Assembly: GCA_937899145.1 (NCBI GenBank)
Contig: CALBPW010000101.1
Coordinates: forward strand, 1-7,543
DNA length: 7,543 nt
Origin: an uncultured Bacteroidota bacterium
Lineage (GTDB): Bacteria; Bacteroidota; Bacteroidia; Bacteroidales; SZUA-534
Reading direction: 5' to 3'
This document shows, piece by piece, positions 5,340 to 7,543 of this stretch. The translations under genes were made by a program, and so were the position numbers. The notes under the pieces were generated by a model. It did no database searches and was not told the origin of the DNA. It was given only the letters and a program-made list of their open reading frames with translations. The first letter of the stretch is position 1. Every line of letters starts with the position of its first letter.

Positions 5340-6902
5340 CTATTTTACTGGTTTCAAAATAATTGTTTTTTCTATCCAATCGCCTTCTTTAATATTGATG
5401 GATTCTTTATAACCAGTAGTTTGACCTTCGAATTTTACTTCCAGATTGTAATTTCCGGGAAAAAGTGATGCGAAGAATTTTCCATCTTCGACAACCCATT
5501 GTGCATAAATGTTTCCGAATTTGTCGTAAACTGTTGCGTAGGCTTTTGAGAATTGGTCGGTAAGTTCAACAGCGGTGCTTTCGTTTTCGCCAACCAGCAC
5601 TGTACCAATATAATATGATGGTTGCTGTTCTTCATCTCCAAAATCAATTCTGTAAACATCAAGGTTGCCAACGCCTTCTTTTCGTTTGGCTGCCATATAG
5701 GCTACTTTGCCGTCGGCGGTGAAGGATATTTTAGTGTTGTCAAGTGGTGTGTTTATCGGAAATCCAATGTTTATAGGGTTTGTCCATGAGTTGGTTGTTT
5801 CGTCGTAGTACGAGCGGAAAATGTCGTAACCGCCAATGCCAGAGTGCCCTTTTGATGCGAAATAGAGGATTTTTCCGTCAGCGCTAAGGCTCGGGTAGTT
5901 TTCGTCATATTCGGTATTGATGACAGATGTCATCAATTCTGACGGTCCCCATTTGCCGTCAAGTCCTTTTTTGGCTGTGTATAGGTCAAGGCCGCCCCGG
6001 CCGCCGGGTTTATTACTTGCGTAGTATATGGTGTTGCCGTCGGGCGAAAAGCAAGCTCCCATTTCTATATCTTCAGTATTCATGTCGGCAGGCAATTCTG
6101 ATGCTTGTGCCTTGGTGAATTTTGTGCCTTTGCGATTGTATATTTTGATGTCGTGTGTGGCATAGTCGCCATTGGCATAAATCAGTATTTTGTTACCATC
6201 GTTGCTTACGCCTACAACATGTTCATTGTCGTAACTGCTAATGGGAATTTGCAGTGCGCTTTGCCAGCCGCCTTTTTTCATTTCGCTATAAAAACCGCTA
6301 TAAATATAGTCTTCGTATTCTTTAATATAATTGCTGTTGCTTGAGAAATAAAGCATTGAATTGTCGGGAGTTACGACGGGTAGCATATCGTCGTATTTTG
6401 TGTTGATGGTGGTGTCTAATCGAGTAAAAGTCACATTTTTTGGCACGTTTATCAACTCTAAGGTGTAGTAGCACATTTCAATCATGCGGTCGGTTTCTAA
6501 AAGTTCGGCTTCGTCAACGCCAATTGTTTTGTAATCGTAAAAGGCTTCAATCGCTTCGGTAAAGCGGTAGTTGTACATGTAGGCGCGACCTAAATAGTAC
6601 GATGTGCGAATTGGTTTGTTGTTAAAACTTGCTACATATTCAAGAAACGGAATTGATTTTTCTTTATCAATATTTGTTTCGGTATAGCAAATCCCGATTT
6701 TGAAATTTAGGTCGATGTTGTTTTTATCGTATTTGTATAGTTGAAGATAGTTTTCGAGAGCAAATTCGTAATCCTTACCGTTAAAGGCGTTTTCGGCATA
6801 TTTACGAATCATACTAATATCTTGCTGATCTTGTGCGGCAACTGATGATGCAATTGTTAAAAGTGAAAATATTGCCGCAAACAATTTCTTTATTATTAAC
6901 AT
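5340..6902 (-). CDS. Exported TPR-PD40 beta-propeller protein A
   Basis: The 520-residue protein has a signal peptide (residues 1-23, ending VAA before Gln24), then TPR-like helices at about 28-150 (NGKDYEFALENYLQLYKYD; YYLGRAYMYNYRFTEAIEAF). Five PD40 blades lie near 173-200, 229-254, 282-309, 336-362 and 391-417; clear examples are FSPDGNTIYYASNKPGGRGG and LSADGKILYFASKGHSG. A C-terminal beta-sandwich (about 428-520) contains FPGNYNLEVKFEG, the counterpart of the LLPGSY turn in the downstream paralogue. There is no OmpA domain. The matching order of domains, the shared NTEYDE-YP and GG-D-Y motifs and direct adjacency mark A and B as a tandem duplication, now clearly diverged. By family knowledge such propellers bind proteins or glycans in the envelope; no partner is shown here. 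The ATG at 6902 has an A/T-rich leader without Shine-Dalgarno, usual for the phylum. It is the first gene of the likely three-gene operon. Confidence 0.87.
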   Translation of the reverse strand: MLIIKKLFAAIFSLLTIASSVAAQDQQDISMIRKYAENAFNGKDYEFALENYLQLYKYDKNNIDLNFKIGICYTETNIDKEKSIPFLEYVASFNNKPIRTSYYLGRAYMYNYRFTEAIEAFYDYKTIGVDEAELLETDRMIEMCYYTLELINVPKNVTFTRLDTTINTKYDDMLPVVTPDNSMLYFSSNSNYIKEYEDYIYSGFYSEMKKGGWQSALQIPISSYDNEHVVGVSNDGNKILIYANGDYATHDIKIYNRKGTKFTKAQASELPADMNTEDIEMGACFSPDGNTIYYASNKPGGRGGLDLYTAKKGLDGKWGPSELMTSVINTEYDENYPSLSADGKILYFASKGHSGIGGYDIFRSYYDETTNSWTNPINIGFPINTPLDNTKISFTADGKVAYMAAKRKEGVGNLDVYRIDFGDEEQQPSYYIGTVLVGENESTAVELTDQFSKAYATVYDKFGNIYAQWVVEDGKFFASLFPGNYNLEVKFEGQTTGYKESINIKEGDWIEKTIILKPVK

Positions 6903-6934
6903 AATTCAATGTAAAAACTAAAAATGAATTTCAG

Positions 6935-6942
6935 CAAATATA
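6935..6942 (-). promoter_or_regulatory. Candidate -7 box for the PD40-PD40-HAD operon
   Basis: On the minus strand this reads TATATTTG, a full match to TAnnTTTG, 32 bases before the ATG at 6902. The 115-bp gap after murI has room for a promoter. No TTG is found at the expected -33 distance (the sequence there is CAACTGAT), so strength is uncertain, and read-through from murI is possible because no terminator hairpin is visible in the gap. Confidence 0.4.
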
Positions 6943-7016
6943 AAAATTTCGGCGATAAGAAATCAGTTGTTGTTAAGTTGATTTGTAAGTTGCTGTTTTT
7001 TGTTGGCGTATTTGGC

Positions 7017-7543
7017 TTATTCTGTTGTTTTTCTGCGTATTGCATTTGTTTTTTCGCCGTTTTTTGTTATTTCCACATCGTCAACTTTTATTTTGAGCAC
7101 GTTTTCTAACAATAATTTCATTGCGTTTGTTGATGATGATGACAAAAATAAATCGTTGCCAATTTGGTTGTCGGTTTGCAAATCATTTTCTTTTAGAACT
7201 TCGCCAATGTGCTTTGCTACGGCAGGAGCGGGGTCGATAACGTTAACTGCGCTGCCTGCGATTTTTTCGATTTGTGATTTGAAAAACGGATAGTGTGTGC
7301 AGCCAAGTACAATTTGGTCAGCATTATGTTCTATCATTGGGAGCACGTATTTTTTCAGTAGTTCTGTAGCTTCGCCGGTTTCAATTTTGTTTGACTCGAC
7401 AAGTTCAACAAGTCCGTCGCCAATTTGTACTTCAATGTTGGTGTTTTTGGCGTACTTCCGGCTTGTGGCTTTGTACAATCGCCCATCAAAAGTGCCTTTA
7501 GTTGCAAGCACTCCTACGCAACCTGTTTTTGTGTGCAGTGCCG
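7017..7543 (-). CDS. murI: Glutamate racemase, 5' part cut off by window edge
   Basis: The frame is open to the right edge and ends at TAA (7019-7017); about 174 C-terminal codons are visible. MurI interconverts L- and D-glutamate without a cofactor, using two cysteines, and supplies D-Glu for peptidoglycan. Visible family features are TGCVGVLATKGTF near the edge and VLGCTHYPF, which carries the second catalytic cysteine and its neighbouring histidine. The IDPAPAVAKH segment after it matches the usual IDP/D-x-A C-terminal region. The first catalytic cysteine lies outside the window. GTG at 7511-7509 encodes an internal Val, since family sequence continues upstream of it; it is not the start. 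The last 20 or so residues are basic and polar and look like a species-specific tail. No hairpin terminator is evident before the PD40 genes. Confidence 0.93.
   Translation of the reverse strand, partial: ALHTKTGCVGVLATKGTFDGRLYKATSRKYAKNTNIEVQIGDGLVELVESNKIETGEATELLKKYVLPMIEHNADQIVLGCTHYPFFKSQIEKIAGSAVNVIDPAPAVAKHIGEVLKENDLQTDNQIGNDLFLSSSSTNAMKLLLENVLKIKVDDVEITKNGEKTNAIRRKTTE

Noticed and set aside
5435..5671. 78-aa minus-strand ORF in an alternative frame
   Set aside because: It is wholly inside the C-terminal domain of PD40 protein A, which has clear family sequence in the main frame.
3809..6902. Type IX secretion PorE assignment for the PD40 proteins
   Set aside because: The domain order is similar, but the OmpA domain is missing and PD40 proteins of other roles are common in the phylum, so the specific name is not supported.
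6924..7293. Two plus-strand ORFs (61 and 97 aa) with hydrophobic, Phe/Cys-rich sequence
   Set aside because: They are antisense to the murI 3' end and the operon leader; the hydrophobicity comes from reading T-rich DNA, and the proteins resemble no family.

Overview
The window looks like chromosomal DNA of a Bacteroidota (Bacteroidetes) bacterium. The evidence is A-rich leaders without Shine-Dalgarno sequences, a folP promoter of the Bacteroidetes type (TTG - spacer - TAnnTTTG), two tandem TPR/PD40 beta-propeller exported proteins, a FISUMP-domain lipoprotein, and AT-rich intergenic DNA. No phage, CRISPR, tRNA or rRNA was recognised.

Layout. Positions 1-641 (-) hold a secreted polysaccharide deacetylase, cut by the left edge. 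It diverges from folP (dihydropteroate synthase, 740-1558, +) across a 98-bp gap that holds the folP promoter and a palindrome. Positions 1559-2224 are the structurally richest part. A 166-bp inverted-repeat element (1689-1854) looks like a deleted insertion sequence: its minus strand still encodes a transposase-like C-terminal tail whose stop codon lies inside the terminal repeat. Next come four consecutive hairpins or palindromes (1855-1989) and a 40-codon ORF with a signal peptide. A FISUMP lipoprotein gene follows (2225-2986, +). Overlapping its stop codon is a second lipoprotein leader that ends directly after the lipobox cysteine (2983-3042), probably a broken paralogue. A strong hairpin at 3077-3106 closes this rightward group and faces the leftward group.

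The right half is read leftward: murI (glutamate racemase, cut by the right edge), a 115-bp gap with a candidate -7 box, then a tight three-gene set. That set is PD40 protein A (520 aa), PD40 protein B (507 aa, 7-bp gap) and a YjjG-type HAD phosphatase (4-bp gap, apparent TTG start). A and B share one architecture and are tandem paralogues: signal peptide, TPR-like helices, about five PD40 blades, and a C-terminal beta-sandwich. They resemble the envelope proteins that normally end in an OmpA peptidoglycan-binding domain, but lack that domain.

Functional picture: housekeeping genes (folate synthesis, peptidoglycan precursor D-glutamate, nucleotide or phosphate clean-up) are interspersed with cell-envelope genes (deacetylase, two PD40 proteins, a surface lipoprotein). 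The accessory patch at about 1.56-3.05 kb shows signs of decay and mobile DNA. I did not find a convincing new multi-gene system. The best leads are the deleted IS with its adjoining hairpin run, the lipobox-terminated ORF, and the OmpA-less PD40 pair.
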